From the NCBI RefSeq assembly GCF_001983175.1, contig NZ_MNPW01000006.1, forward strand, positions 186,001-250,000: a DNA stretch of 64,000 nt, in the 5' to 3' direction. The position numbers were made by a program, and so were the translations under genes. Position 1 is the first letter of the stretch. Every line of letters begins with the position of its first letter. This stretch comes from Pseudomonas cedrina subsp. cedrina. GTDB taxonomy: Bacteria > Pseudomonadota > Gammaproteobacteria > Pseudomonadales > Pseudomonadaceae. Of this stretch, positions 33,778 to 44,800 are shown piece by piece. The notes below the pieces were generated by a model, which was given only the letters and a program-made list of their open reading frames with translations, was not told where the DNA came from and made no database searches.

Positions 33778-35633
33778 ACCCGCGCCTGCTGGAGCTGTAC
33801 AACCAGGAACTGCACCATGTGCGCGAAAGCGCCGCCGAGTTCGCCAAGGAATACCCGAAGATCGCCAGTCGGCTGACCCTGTCCGGCATGGACTGCGCCG
33901 ACCCCTACGTCGAACGTTTGCTTGAGGGCTTTGCCTACCTGACGGCCCGCGTGCAGCTCAAGCTCGACGCCGAGTACCCGACCTTCACCCACAACTTGCT
34001 GGAAATCGCCTACCCGCACTACCTGGCGCCCACCCCGTCGATGACGGTGGTGCAATTGCAGACCGATCCGGACGAAGGCTCGCTGAGCAGCGGCTTTCCC
34101 CTGCCCCGCGACACGGTATTGCGTGCTGCATTGGTCCGCGAAACCCAGACCTGCTGCGAGTACCGCACCGCGCACCCGGTGACGTTGTGGCCGTTGCAGG
34201 TCAGCAATGCCGACTACTTCGGCAACCCCGCCGCCGTGCTCGGCCGCCTGGCCGCCAGCGAGCCAAAAGCCAAGGCCGGCCTGCGCCTGACCCTGCGCAC
34301 CGGCGCCGAACTGCCGTTCAACAGCCTCGACCTGGACAACCTGCCGCTGTACCTCAGCGGCGCGGACGAACAACCGTTTCGCCTCTACGAACAATTGCTC
34401 GGCAATGCCTGCGCGGTGTTTGCGCGCAAGCCCGGCGGTGATTGGGTTGAGCGCTTGCCGCCGGACGCGCTGCGCTCGCGCGGTTTCGACGACGCGGATG
34501 CAGCCATGCCGGTGGTAGCGCGGGCGTTCCAGGGCTATCGCCTGTTGCAGGAATACTTCGCCCTGCCCCACCGCTTCCTGTTCGTGGAGTTCGCCGAGCT
34601 GAGCCGCGCGGTCAAACGCTGCGACGGCCAGGAGCTGGAATTGATCGTGCTGTTCGACCGCCACGAGCCGAGCCTGGAGGGAAGCGTTGGCGCGGCGCAG
34701 TTCTTGCCGTTCTGCACCCCGGCGATCAACCTGTTCCCCAAGCGCGTGGACCGCATCCATTTGTCCGACCGGGTCAACGAACACCACGTGATCGCCGACC
34801 GCACGCGGCCGATGGATTTCGAGATCCATTCCCTGACCGGCCTCACCGGCCACGGCACCGGGCCCGAGCAGCCGTTTTTGCCGTTCTATGCGGTGCGCGA
34901 TCCGTCGCGCTACGGCCGCGACCGCGCCTATTACACGGTGCGCCGCGAACCACGTGTGCTGTCCAGCGACCAGCGCCGCAACGGGCCGCGCTCGACGTAT
35001 GTGGGCAGCGAGACCTTTGTCAGCCTGGTGGACAGCGCGCAAGCACCGTACCGCCATGACCTGCGCCAGCTCGGCGCGACCGCGCTGTGCACCAACCGCG
35101 ACTTGCCGTTGTTCATGACCGTGGGCAATGGCAAGACCGATTTCACCCTGGCCGACAGTGCGCCAGTATTGGCCGTGCGCTGTGTGGCAGGCCCAAGCCG
35201 TCCGCGCCCCAGCCATGCCCATGATGCCAAGGCCTGGCGCCTGATCAGCCAGCTTTCGCTTAATTACCTGTCCCTGAGCGAACAGGGCCAGGGCGCCGGC
35301 GCCTTGCGCGAACTGCTGCGCCTGTACGGCGACAGCAACGACGCCGCCCTGCAATTGCAGATCGAAGGCCTGCGCGAAGTCAGCAGCAAGGCCGTGACCC
35401 GGCGCCTGCCGATGCCCGGCCCGATCGTGTTTGGACGCGGCCTGGAGATCACCCTGGAATTCGATGAAAACGCGTTTCGCGGCACCGGCGTGTTCCTGCT
35501 CGGTGCCGTACTGGAACGCTTCCTGGCACGCTACGTGTCGATCAACAGTTTTACCGAGACGGTGATCCGTACCACCGAACGCGGCGAGATCAAGCGATGG
35601 AAAGCCAAGCCCGGACGTCGTCCGACCCTGTGA
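33774..35633 (+). CDS. tssF: T6SS baseplate protein TssF
   Basis: A 619-residue DUF879 (VasA/ImpG) protein starting [31 protein letters not shown], the family hallmark. It forms the TssF2G wedge complex. The ATG lies in the ATGA overlap with tssE and carries GCGGAGGCG as Shine-Dalgarno. It overlaps tssG by 37 nt. Confidence 0.96.
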   Translation: MNPRLLELYNQELHHVRESAAEFAKEYPKIASRLTLSGMDCADPYVERLLEGFAYLTARVQLKLDAEYPTFTHNLLEIAYPHYLAPTPSMTVVQLQTDPDEGSLSSGFPLPRDTVLRAALVRETQTCCEYRTAHPVTLWPLQVSNADYFGNPAAVLGRLAASEPKAKAGLRLTLRTGAELPFNSLDLDNLPLYLSGADEQPFRLYEQLLGNACAVFARKPGGDWVERLPPDALRSRGFDDADAAMPVVARAFQGYRLLQEYFALPHRFLFVEFAELSRAVKRCDGQELELIVLFDRHEPSLEGSVGAAQFLPFCTPAINLFPKRVDRIHLSDRVNEHHVIADRTRPMDFEIHSLTGLTGHGTGPEQPFLPFYAVRDPSRYGRDRAYYTVRREPRVLSSDQRRNGPRSTYVGSETFVSLVDSAQAPYRHDLRQLGATALCTNRDLPLFMTVGNGKTDFTLADSAPVLAVRCVAGPSRPRPSHAHDAKAWRLISQLSLNYLSLSEQGQGAGALRELLRLYGDSNDAALQLQIEGLREVSSKAVTRRLPMPGPIVFGRGLEITLEFDENAFRGTGVFLLGAVLERFLARYVSINSFTETVIRTTERGEIKRWKAKPGRRPTL

Positions 35634-36640
35634 GTACCCTGGATGCGATGCACCAGGCGCCCTGGGAATACGATTTCTTCCAGGCGCTGCGGCGTATCGA
35701 ATGCGAAGCGCCGCTACTGCCGCGCCTGGGCCATTCCCTGCGCCTGGCGGATGACCCGCTGCGCCTGGGCCAGCAGGCCGATTGCACCTTCGCGCCGGCC
35801 ACCCTGGCCTCGGTCGCCCCCGGCGGCGACGGCAAGCCGGCGCGGCTGGAACAATTCTTTTTCGGCCTCGGCGGCCCCAACGGCCCGCTGCCGCTGCATA
35901 TCACCGAGTACGTGCGCGAGCGCCAGCGCAACCATGCCGACAGCACCAGCAAACAGTTCCTGGACGTGTTCCATCATCGCCTGCTCAGCCTGTTCTACCG
36001 GGCCTGGGCCGAAGCGCGGCCGACGGTCAGCCATGACCGCCCGGACGATGACTACTGGTCCGCACGCCTCGCCGCCTTGAGTGGCCGCGGGATGCCGAGC
36101 CTGCTCAACCAGGGGCTCATCCCGGACACGGCGAAGCTGCATTACAGCGGCCACCTGTCGGCGCAAACCCGCTACCCGGACGGTTTGAAGGCCATCCTCA
36201 GCGAGTACTTCGGCCTGCCGGTGGAGATCGAAGAGTACGTCGGCCAATGGCTGGAGCTGCCCGAGCGCAGCCGCGTCGGCGTGAGCGCCAACCGCCTGGG
36301 CATGGACTTTTGCCTGGGCAGCTTCGTGTGGGACCGCCAGCACAAATTCCGCATCCGCCTGGGGCCGCTCAAGCTGGATGACTACATGAGCATGCTGCCC
36401 GGCCACCAGCCGTTCAACGAGCTGGTGGCGTGGGTGGCGGAGTACCTGGGCCATGAATTGGACTGGGACCTGAACCTGGTCCTGCAACAACCCGAAGTCC
36501 CGGCGCTGCAACTCAACGGCCAGTTCCGCCTGGGCTTCAACACCTGGCTCGGCCAACCCGCGCATGACGCCAACGACCTAATCCTGGCCCGGCACTACGC
36601 CGATCAAGCCACCACCTCAAGGAATCCAGAGCATGGGTGA
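35597..36640 (+). CDS. tssG: T6SS baseplate protein TssG
   Basis: A 347-residue DUF1305 (VasB/ImpH) protein: WEYDFFQALRRIEC, then FFGLGGPNGPLPLHITEYVRER and FHHRLLSLFYRAWAEARPTV are diagnostic. It partners TssF in the baseplate wedge. The [10 protein letters not shown] start inside tssF is possible; a later Met at residue 18 (MHQAPWEYDFF) is an alternative. It overlaps clpV by 8 nt. Confidence 0.94.
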   Translation: MESQARTSSDPVSTLDAMHQAPWEYDFFQALRRIECEAPLLPRLGHSLRLADDPLRLGQQADCTFAPATLASVAPGGDGKPARLEQFFFGLGGPNGPLPLHITEYVRERQRNHADSTSKQFLDVFHHRLLSLFYRAWAEARPTVSHDRPDDDYWSARLAALSGRGMPSLLNQGLIPDTAKLHYSGHLSAQTRYPDGLKAILSEYFGLPVEIEEYVGQWLELPERSRVGVSANRLGMDFCLGSFVWDRQHKFRIRLGPLKLDDYMSMLPGHQPFNELVAWVAEYLGHELDWDLNLVLQQPEVPALQLNGQFRLGFNTWLGQPAHDANDLILARHYADQATTSRNPEHG

Positions 36641-39290
36641 AATCAGTCGCGCCGCACTGTTCGGCAAACTCAACAGCGTGGCCTACAAGGCCATCGAAGC
36701 CGCCACCGTGTTCTGCAAACTGCGGGGCAACCCGTATGTGGAACTGGCTCACTGGTTCCACCAGTTGCTGCAACTGCAGGACTCGGACCTGCACCGCCTG
36801 ATCCGCCAGTTCAACCTGGAACCGGCGCGCCTGGCTCGCGATTTGACCGAAGCCCTGGACCGCCTGCCGCGCGGCTCGACCTCGATCACCGACCTGTCCT
36901 CCCACGTGGAAGAAGCGGTGGAGCGCGGCTGGGTGTATGGCAGCCTGATGTTTGGCGAAAGCCAGGTGCGAACCGGTTACCTGGTGCTCGGTATCCTCAA
37001 GACGCCGAGCCTGCGCCATGCGCTGCTGGGCTTGTCTTCAGAGTTCGACAAGATCAAGGCCGAAGCCCTGAGCGAGCGGTTTGACGAATATGTCGGCGAC
37101 TCGCCGGAAAACGCCCTGAGCGCCAGCGATGGTTTCAATGCCGGTGCGGTGCCGGGTGAAGCCAGTGGTGCGATGGCGCCGAGTGCGATGGGCAAGCAGG
37201 AAGCGCTCAAGCGTTTTACCGTCGACCTGACCGAGCAAGCCCGCAGCGGCAAGCTCGACCCGATCGTGGGCCGTGACGAAGAGATCCGCCAACTGGTGGA
37301 TATCCTCATGCGTCGTCGCCAGAACAACCCGATCCTCACCGGTGAAGCCGGCGTGGGCAAGACCGCCGTGGTCGAAGGTTTTGCCTTGCGCATCGTCGCC
37401 GGTGACGTGCCGCCCGCGCTCAAAGACGTGGAATTGCGCAGCCTTGACGTAGGCCTGCTGCAAGCCGGCGCCAGCATGAAGGGCGAGTTCGAACAACGCC
37501 TGCGCCAGGTGATTGAAGACGTGCAGGCCTCGCCCAAGCCGATCATCCTGTTTATCGACGAAGCCCACACACTGGTGGGTGCCGGCGGTGCCGCCGGCAC
37601 GGGCGATGCGGCCAACCTGCTCAAGCCCGCCCTCGCCCGTGGCACCTTGCGAACCGTGGCCGCCACCACCTGGGCCGAGTACAAGAAGCACATCGAAAAA
37701 GACCCGGCGCTGACCCGCCGTTTCCAGGTGGTGCAGGTTGCCGAGCCGTCGGAGGACAAGGCGCTGCTGATGATGCGCGGCGTGGCCTCGACCATGGAAA
37801 AACACCACCAGGTGCAGATTCTCGACGAAGCGCTGGAAGCCTCGGTGAAGCTGTCCCACCGCTACATTCCGGCGCGCCAGTTGCCGGACAAATCCGTAAG
37901 CCTGCTGGACACCGCCTGCGCCCGCGTCGCCATCAGCCTGCACGCGGTGCCGGCTGAAGTGGACGACAGCCGTCGCCGTATCGAAGCGCTGGAAACCGAG
38001 CTGCAGATCATCGCCCGCGAACATGCCATCGGCATTGCGATTGGCGCGCGTCAAACCAACAGCGAAGCATTGCTGACGGCCGAGCGCGAGCGTCTGGCCA
38101 CGTTGGAAAGCCGTTGGGCTGAAGAAAAAGCCCTGGTGGATGAGCTGCTCGCCACCCGTGCGACCTTGCGTGAAAAAGCCGGCGTGGTGGACAGCGGCAG
38201 CGATGCATTGCGCACGCAACTGGTCGACCTGCAACAACGCCTCACCGCGCTTCAGGGCGAAACGCCGCTGATCCTGCCCACCGTGGATTACCAGGCCGTG
38301 GCCTCGGTGGTCGCCGACTGGACCGGCATTCCGGTCGGCCGCATGGCGCGCAATGAACTGGAGACGGTGCTCAACCTCGACCAGCACCTGAAAAAACGCA
38401 TCATCGGCCAGGACCATGCCTTGCAGATGATCGCCAAGCGCATCCAGACCTCCCGCGCCGGCCTCGACAACCCGAGCAAGCCGATTGGCGTGTTCATGCT
38501 GGCCGGCACATCCGGCGTGGGCAAGACCGAAACCGCCCTGGCGCTGGCCGAAGCCATGTATGGCGGCGAGCAGAACGTCATCACCATCAACATGAGCGAG
38601 TTCCAGGAAGCTCACACCGTGTCCACCCTCAAGGGCGCGCCGCCGGGTTATATCGGCTACGGCGAAGGCGGCGTGCTGACCGAGGCGGTGCGGCGTAAAC
38701 CCTACAGCGTGGTGCTGCTGGACGAGGTGGAAAAAGCTCACCCGGACGTGCATGAAATCTTCTTCCAGGTGTTCGACAAAGGCGTGATGGAAGACGGCGA
38801 AGGCCGGGTGATCGACTTCAAGAACACCCTGATCCTGCTCACCACCAACGCCGGCACCGAGCTGATTTCCAAGGTCTGCAAAGACCCGGCGAACATCCCG
38901 GAGCCGGAAGAAATCGCCAAGGCCCTGCGTCAGCCGCTGCTGGAGATCTTCCCGCCGGCGCTGCTCGGCCGCTTGGTGACCATTCCGTACTACCCGCTGA
39001 GCGACGAGATGCTCAAGGCGATCACCCGCCTGCAGCTGAACCGCATCAAGAAGCGCGTGGAGAATACCCACAAGGTTGCCTTCGACTACGACGACGCGGT
39101 GGTCGAGCTGATCGTCTCGCGTTGCACCGAGACCGAAAGCGGCGGACGCATGATCGACACCATCCTCACCAACAGCCTGCTGCCGGACATGAGCCGTGAA
39201 TTCCTCACGCGCATGCTGGAAGGCAAGGCGCTGGCGGGGGTGCGCATCAGCAGCCGGGATAATGAATTGCACTACCAGTTCAACGATTGA
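36633..39290 (+). CDS. clpV: T6SS sheath-recycling AAA+ ATPase ClpV (TssH)
   Basis: An 885-residue ClpB-like protein. The N domain (about 1-160) recognises the TssC N-terminus. AAA module 1 carries Walker A GEAGVGKT (237-244), Walker B ILFIDEAHTLVGAGG and arginine fingers. A middle coiled region (about 440-540) follows. AAA module 2 carries Walker A GTSGVGKT (625-632) and VVLLDEVEKAHPDV. It disassembles contracted sheaths so the system can fire again. Last gene of the tightly packed plus-strand arm; a REP-filled 187-bp gap follows. Confidence 0.97.
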   Translation: MGEISRAALFGKLNSVAYKAIEAATVFCKLRGNPYVELAHWFHQLLQLQDSDLHRLIRQFNLEPARLARDLTEALDRLPRGSTSITDLSSHVEEAVERGWVYGSLMFGESQVRTGYLVLGILKTPSLRHALLGLSSEFDKIKAEALSERFDEYVGDSPENALSASDGFNAGAVPGEASGAMAPSAMGKQEALKRFTVDLTEQARSGKLDPIVGRDEEIRQLVDILMRRRQNNPILTGEAGVGKTAVVEGFALRIVAGDVPPALKDVELRSLDVGLLQAGASMKGEFEQRLRQVIEDVQASPKPIILFIDEAHTLVGAGGAAGTGDAANLLKPALARGTLRTVAATTWAEYKKHIEKDPALTRRFQVVQVAEPSEDKALLMMRGVASTMEKHHQVQILDEALEASVKLSHRYIPARQLPDKSVSLLDTACARVAISLHAVPAEVDDSRRRIEALETELQIIAREHAIGIAIGARQTNSEALLTAERERLATLESRWAEEKALVDELLATRATLREKAGVVDSGSDALRTQLVDLQQRLTALQGETPLILPTVDYQAVASVVADWTGIPVGRMARNELETVLNLDQHLKKRIIGQDHALQMIAKRIQTSRAGLDNPSKPIGVFMLAGTSGVGKTETALALAEAMYGGEQNVITINMSEFQEAHTVSTLKGAPPGYIGYGEGGVLTEAVRRKPYSVVLLDEVEKAHPDVHEIFFQVFDKGVMEDGEGRVIDFKNTLILLTTNAGTELISKVCKDPANIPEPEEIAKALRQPLLEIFPPALLGRLVTIPYYPLSDEMLKAITRLQLNRIKKRVENTHKVAFDYDDAVVELIVSRCTETESGGRMIDTILTNSLLPDMSREFLTRMLEGKALAGVRISSRDNELHYQFND

Positions 39291-39310
39291 CCTGACGCAA
39301 TGCGGTTCAA

Positions 39311-39416
39311 ATGTGGGAGCGGGCTTGTGTGGGAGCTGGCTTGCCTGCGATAGCATCACCTCGGTGAACCTGACACCCCGAGGTGCCTGCATCGCGGGCG
39401 AGCCCGGCTCCCACAC
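39311..39416. repeat. Nested REP/REPIN between clpV and vgrG
   Basis: A truncated REP of one subtype (atgtgggagcgggcttg, 39311-39327) runs straight into a full inverted pair of the other subtype (gtgggagctggcttgcctg, from 39329, partner ending in ccggctcccaca at 39415). One REPIN appears to have been inserted into an older REP. Confidence 0.75.
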
Positions 39417-39477
39417 AGTCTTGCTCCTGCATTTGGATTCGGTTCCTCCAGTTATTACGCAATTTACGGGTTAACCG

Positions 39478-41418
39478 ATGCTATTCAACCAAGCCTCACG
39501 CCTGGCCAAGATCACCAGCCCACTCGGGCCGGATGTGCTGTTGCTCAATGAAATGGGCGGCGGTGAAGAGCTGGGCCGGCTGTTCAACTACGAGCTGCAA
39601 CTGACGTCCCTGGACGCCAACATCGACCTCAACCAGTTGCTCGGCAAGCCCATGAGCGTGGGCCTGCAATTGGCGGACGGCGGTGAACGGCACTTCCACG
39701 GCATCGTCGCGCGCTGCAGCCAGAACATCGACCAGGGCCAGTTCGCCAGTTACCAGGTGACGCTGCGCCCGTGGTTGTGGCTGCTGAGCCGCACCTCGGA
39801 CTGCCGGATTTTCCAGAACCTGAGCATCCCGCAGATCATCAAGCAGGTGTTCCGCGACCTGGGCTTTTCCGACTTCGAAGACGCGCTGAGCCGCCCGTAC
39901 CGCGAGTGGGAATATTGCGTGCAGTACCGCGAGACCAGCTTCGATTTCGTCAGCCGGCTGATGGAACAGGAAGGCATCTACTACTTCTTCCGCCATGAGC
40001 AGGACCGCCATGTGCTGGTACTGGCCGACGCCTATGGCGCCCACACCACCGTGCCGGGCTACGCGTCGATCCCGTATTACCCCAAGGACGAGCAGCAGCG
40101 CGAACGCGACCACATGCACAACTGGCACCTGGCGCAGGAAGTGCAGCCGGGCTCGCTGGAGCTCAACGACTATGACTTCCAGCGCCCCAGCGCCAGCATC
40201 GACGTGCGTTCGGCCATGCCGCGCCCGCACACCGCCGGCGACTACCCGCTGTACGACTACCCCGGCACCTACGTGCAAAGCGAGGACGGCGAACACTATG
40301 CGCGCACCCGCATCGAGGCCCTGCAAACCCTGCACGAACAGATCGAGTTCGCCGGCAATGCGCGGGGCCTGGGCTCGGGCCACCTGTTCAGCCTGACCGG
40401 CTTCAGTCGCCAGGATCAGAACCGCGAGTACCTGATCGTTGGCTGCCGCTACTACATCGTCCAGGAAAGCCTGGAAACCGGCGGCGGCTCGGGTTCGGCG
40501 CAGTTCGAAAGCAGCCTCACCTGCATCGACGCCCAGCAAAGCTTCCGCCCGCTGCCCAGCACGCACCGGCCTATCGTCAAAGGCCCGCAGACGGCGCTGG
40601 TGGTCGGCCCCAAAGGCGAAGAAATCTGGACCGACCAGTACGGCCGCGTGAAAGTGCACTTCTACTGGGACCGCCACGATCAATCCAACGAGAACAGTTC
40701 GTGCTGGATCCGCGTATCGCAATCCTGGGCCGGCAAGAACTGGGGCTCGATGCAGATCCCACGGATCGGCCAGGAAGTGATTGTGAGCTTCCTTGAGGGT
40801 GACCCCGACCGGCCGATCATCACCGGCCGGGTCTACAACGCCGAGCAGACAGTGCCTTACGACCTGCCGGAAAACGCGACCCAGAGCGGCATGAAGAGCC
40901 GCTCGAGCAAAGGCGGCACGCCGGCCAACTTCAATGAAATCCGCATGGAGGACAAGAAGGGGTTGGAGCAGTTGTATATCCATGCCGAGCGCAATCAGGA
41001 CATCGTCGTGGAGGTGGATGAGAGCCATTCGGTCGGGCATGACCGCAACAAGAGCATTGGGCACAACGAGACGGTGACGATCGGCAACAACCGCCTGCGC
41101 ATCGTCAAGCAGGAAGACATTCTCTCGGTAGGCCAGCGCAAGACCGACAGCATCAGCCAGAGCTACGTGATCGAAGTGGGCGAGAACCTGCGCCTGGTCT
41201 GCGGTGAGAGCATCCTGGAGCTGAACGCCAGCGGTCAGATCAACCTCACCGGCGTGCAGATCAGCTTCTATGCCAGCGGCGACGCCGAGTTCAATACCGG
41301 CGGTGTACTGCACCTGAACAACGGTGGCGGCGCTGGCGCCACGCCTGATGGCCAGGGCGTGAAAGCCAGCATCGACGCCAATATCAAAGCTGCGTTCCCC
41401 ACGCCTAAAAGCTCCTGA
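39478..41418 (+). CDS. vgrG: T6SS spike protein VgrG (TssI)
   Basis: A 646-residue protein. The gp27-like base (about 1-370: QLTSLDANIDLNQLLGKPMSV, QYRETSFDFVSRLMEQEGIYYFF) is followed by the gp5 OB-fold (about 375-455, DQYGRVKVHFYWDRHD, CWIRVSQSWAGKNWGSMQIPRIGQEV). A beta-helical needle with repeated VGHDRNKSIGHNETVTIGNN-type strands ends in a Gly-rich stretch. It has no long C-terminal enzyme extension, so its cargo should be the PAAR/Rhs protein encoded two genes later. A 187-bp gap from clpV suggests its own transcription or a modular addition. Confidence 0.96.
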   Translation: MLFNQASRLAKITSPLGPDVLLLNEMGGGEELGRLFNYELQLTSLDANIDLNQLLGKPMSVGLQLADGGERHFHGIVARCSQNIDQGQFASYQVTLRPWLWLLSRTSDCRIFQNLSIPQIIKQVFRDLGFSDFEDALSRPYREWEYCVQYRETSFDFVSRLMEQEGIYYFFRHEQDRHVLVLADAYGAHTTVPGYASIPYYPKDEQQRERDHMHNWHLAQEVQPGSLELNDYDFQRPSASIDVRSAMPRPHTAGDYPLYDYPGTYVQSEDGEHYARTRIEALQTLHEQIEFAGNARGLGSGHLFSLTGFSRQDQNREYLIVGCRYYIVQESLETGGGSGSAQFESSLTCIDAQQSFRPLPSTHRPIVKGPQTALVVGPKGEEIWTDQYGRVKVHFYWDRHDQSNENSSCWIRVSQSWAGKNWGSMQIPRIGQEVIVSFLEGDPDRPIITGRVYNAEQTVPYDLPENATQSGMKSRSSKGGTPANFNEIRMEDKKGLEQLYIHAERNQDIVVEVDESHSVGHDRNKSIGHNETVTIGNNRLRIVKQEDILSVGQRKTDSISQSYVIEVGENLRLVCGESILELNASGQINLTGVQISFYASGDAEFNTGGVLHLNNGGGAGATPDGQGVKASIDANIKAAFPTPKSS

Positions 41419-41433
41419 CGAGACCTGTTTGCC

Positions 41434-41868
41434 ATGACGTATCGAATCAACGAATTCCAGTTTAAATTGCCTGCCGGCGAGCTGCAGGACGCGACCATCA
41501 ACATCCTCAAGTTCCCCGAGCTGGGCACGTCCCTGATCGTCAGCCGCAGCCTGCTCGCCGAGGGCGAAACCCTGCACAGCAACTTCAATGACCAGCTCCA
41601 GCGCCTGGAGAAACAGGTGCAGGAGTTGCGCTACCAACCCGGTGTGGACGTGCGTTTGGGCGCGGCGCAGGAAGTGGAAGGCATCGAGTTGCGCAGCCAG
41701 TTCAACAAGGGCAATGACAAGGTGTTCCAGTACCAGCTGGCGTTGGTGATACCGGGTACGCGCAAGATGCTTGCGTTGAGTTATGTGAAGGCGGACAAGC
41801 TTGGGGATGCCGAGGCGGCGCATTGGGCGTTGATAAAAAATTCGCTGTCGTTTGACGCTATTTCTTGA
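41434..41868 (+). CDS. eagR: Eag-type (DUF1795/DcrB-like) T6SS effector chaperone
   Basis: A 144-residue DUF1795 protein (MTYRINEFQFKLPAGELQDATINILKFPELGTSLIVSRS). Such Eag proteins bind and shield the N-terminal transmembrane segments of prePAAR effectors and load them on VgrG. It sits between vgrG and the prePAAR-Rhs gene, the standard position. The cognate effector has two hydrophobic regions, so more than one chaperone copy per effector would be expected. The symbol is by analogy. Confidence 0.88.
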   Translation: MTYRINEFQFKLPAGELQDATINILKFPELGTSLIVSRSLLAEGETLHSNFNDQLQRLEKQVQELRYQPGVDVRLGAAQEVEGIELRSQFNKGNDKVFQYQLALVIPGTRKMLALSYVKADKLGDAEAAHWALIKNSLSFDAIS

Positions 41869-41880
41869 TGAGCTGCTTGT

Positions 41881-44800
41881 ATGTCTGACGCTCTATGGGC
41901 TGCCCGGATGGGCGATGCGCTCTCCCACACGTCGATGATGGCCGACATCCTCGGCGGTGTGCTGGAGGTGGCGGCCAATATCGCGATCACGGCGGTGGCG
42001 ACCGCTGCCGTGGTCGCGGCCACCGGCATTACCGTTGCCACCGGCGGGCTCGGCTGCTTCCTGCTGGGCGCGGTAGTGGGCACGATTGTCGGGCTGGCCA
42101 TGAGCAAGACCGGGGCGGACAAAGGCCTGACGAAGTTATGCGATAGCTTCAGCAACGCGCTGTTCCCGCCCACGGTGCAGGCCAATATTCTCACCGGTTC
42201 CACCGATACCCTGACCAACAACATCCCCGCCGCCCGCGCCGCCGGGGCGATCAGCTCCCATGTCGCGCCGGCCGGCACCGAGCTGGAAGAGCCTGCACCG
42301 GCGCCCGAAGCCAGCTATCTGGACATGGCCGAGAGCTTCTTCTCGCAGATGTGGCGTCCGACCGTCGCGACACCGGCGCCCGGTGCCGTGCCCAAGCCGC
42401 TGGACCTGGTGGTGTGCATGAAGCACCCGCCGATGCCGCCGCAGTTTCTCGCCGAAGGTTCGGACAAGGTCACGATCAACGGCCAGCCGGCGGTGCGCAG
42501 CGGTGATCGCAGCACCTGTGATGCGACGGTGGTTTCGTCCGGGTTGATTTCATCCAACGTGACCGTCGGCGGCGGCTCGGTGGTGGTGCGTGAGATTCGC
42601 AGCGGCAAGACGCCGGGCGTCGGGCTGGCGGTGACGGCGTTGTTGATGCTCAAGGGCGGCAAGGGCAAGTTCTTCAGCAAGTTGCCGTGCATGCTGATCG
42701 GCGGCGCCACGTCGATGGCCGTCAGCAGTGCGATGGGGGCGATGGCGAATGCTGCCATGGGCTCGTCGAACCCGGTGCATGCAGCGACGGGCGCGAAGAT
42801 ATTGGGCGATGTCGATGAGCTGGATTTCGCGCTGCCCGGCATTTTGCCGATTGACTGGCAACGTTTCTATAACAGCCGCGACGAACGCACCGGCAGTCTG
42901 TTTGGCGCGGGTTGGAGCGTGACGTATGAGGTCTGCGTCGAAGTCCGACCTCATCCCGACGGCGGCGAGACGCTGGTCTACACCGACGAGCAAGGGCGCC
43001 CTATCGACATGGGCTCGATTCCCCTGGGCGGCGCGGTGTTCAGCGCCGGTGAAGGGCTCGCCGTGCGGCGGCACCTCAATGGGCAGTTGCTGATTGAAAG
43101 CGATGATGGCCTGTACCGTTTATTCGAACCCACGCCGACCAATGCATCGTTGTTACGCCTGATGCAACTCGGTGACCGCAACGACAACCGCATCTTTATT
43201 GACTATGACGAGGCAGGACGCCTGGTACGGTTGCGCGATACCTTCGACCTGGTGCAGGTTGAGCTGATTCGCGACCGCGAACAGGTGGTCCAGATCGAGC
43301 GCCTGTATCCCGATCAGCGCCGCGAAGTACTCGTCAGTTATGGCTACGACGCCGCCGGCAGCCTGGCAGAAGTACGCGATGCCACAGGCCAGGTGCAGCG
43401 GCGCTTCAGCTACGACAGCGGTCGGCGTATGGTGGAACATCAGTTGCCGACCGGGTTGCGATGTTTCTATGAGTGGGCTTTGGTTGAAGGCCTGGAATGG
43501 AGGGTTGTCCGGCACTGGACCGATGAGGGCGACACTTACCAGTTCGACTATCACTTGAGCGCAGGCCTCACCCGCATTACCGACGGTTTGCAACGCGTCA
43601 GCACCCGACACTGGAACACGCAGCACCAGATCATTCGGTACAGCGACAACCTCGGCCAGACCTGGCTGTTCGACTGGAACGACGAGCGCCAATTACTCAG
43701 CGCCACCGACCCTCAGGGCGGGCGCTTTGAATACAGCTACGACGAATCCGGCAACCTGATCGGCGAAACCGACCCACTGGGCCGCAGCGATTCGACCTTG
43801 TGGCTGGAGCATTGGGCACTGCCGCTGGTAGAGACCGACGCAGCCGACAACAGCTGGCAGTATCGCTACGATCCGCGCGGCAATTGCATCGCCGAAACCG
43901 ATCCGCTGGGCTACGTCACCCGTTACCGCTATGACGCCCACGGCCAGGTCGTGGAGATCATCGACGCCACCGGCAAAAGCAAGAAGCTGCGCTGGAACCC
44001 GTTCGGGCAACTGGTCGAGCATATCGATTGTTCGGGTTACCCGACGCGTTTCAGCTACGACGAGCGCGGTTATCTGCATGTCATCACCGATGCGCTGGGT
44101 GAGCGCACACAATTCAGCTACGACGCCCAGGGGCGCTTGCTAAGCACTCAGTTGCCGGATGGCCGTATCGAGCAGTACCAGCGCGACATCAGCGGTCAAC
44201 TGCTGGGCTATACCGACCCGGCCGGGCACACCACGCTCTACCAGCACAACCGTCGCGGCCAGGTCAGCCAGCGCACCGATGCCCATGGCCGGCAGGTGCA
44301 GTTCGGCTACGACAGCTACGGGCGCCTGCAAGCACTGATCAACGAGAACGGTGAGCGCTATCGGTTTGCCTGGGATGCCGCCGACCGCCTGGCCGAGCAG
44401 CAGGACCTGGACGGCAGCGCCAAGCGCTACGACTACGACCCGCTGGACAACATCACCACGGTAACGGCCATTGCGGCGCCCTATGGCAACGGCCTGGCGG
44501 TAGTCCCCGAGGCACCGCCCGCCCCCATCGTTCATCGACTGGAGCGCGACGCGGTCGGCAGGCTGGTTGCGAAAATCACCGACGATGGCCGCACCGAGTA
44601 CAGCTACGATGCCGTGGACCAGCTCACGGCGGTGACTTTCACCGACCTGCAAGGCAATGCCCAGGCTCTGGGCTTCGCCTACGACGCTCTCGGCCGGTTG
44701 CTCGGCGAACAGAGTGCGGCCGGCACCCTGCAACACCACTACGACGAACTCGGCAACCTGATCCAGACCCAACTGCCCGATGGCCGTTGGCTCAACCGCC

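Noticed and set aside
37038..39416. 792-codon open frame on the minus strand
   Set aside because: Antisense shadow of clpV; high-GC coding makes long stop-free frames on the other strand.
39496..41823. 775-codon open frame on the minus strand
   Set aside because: Antisense shadow of vgrG and the Eag gene, no recognisable domain.
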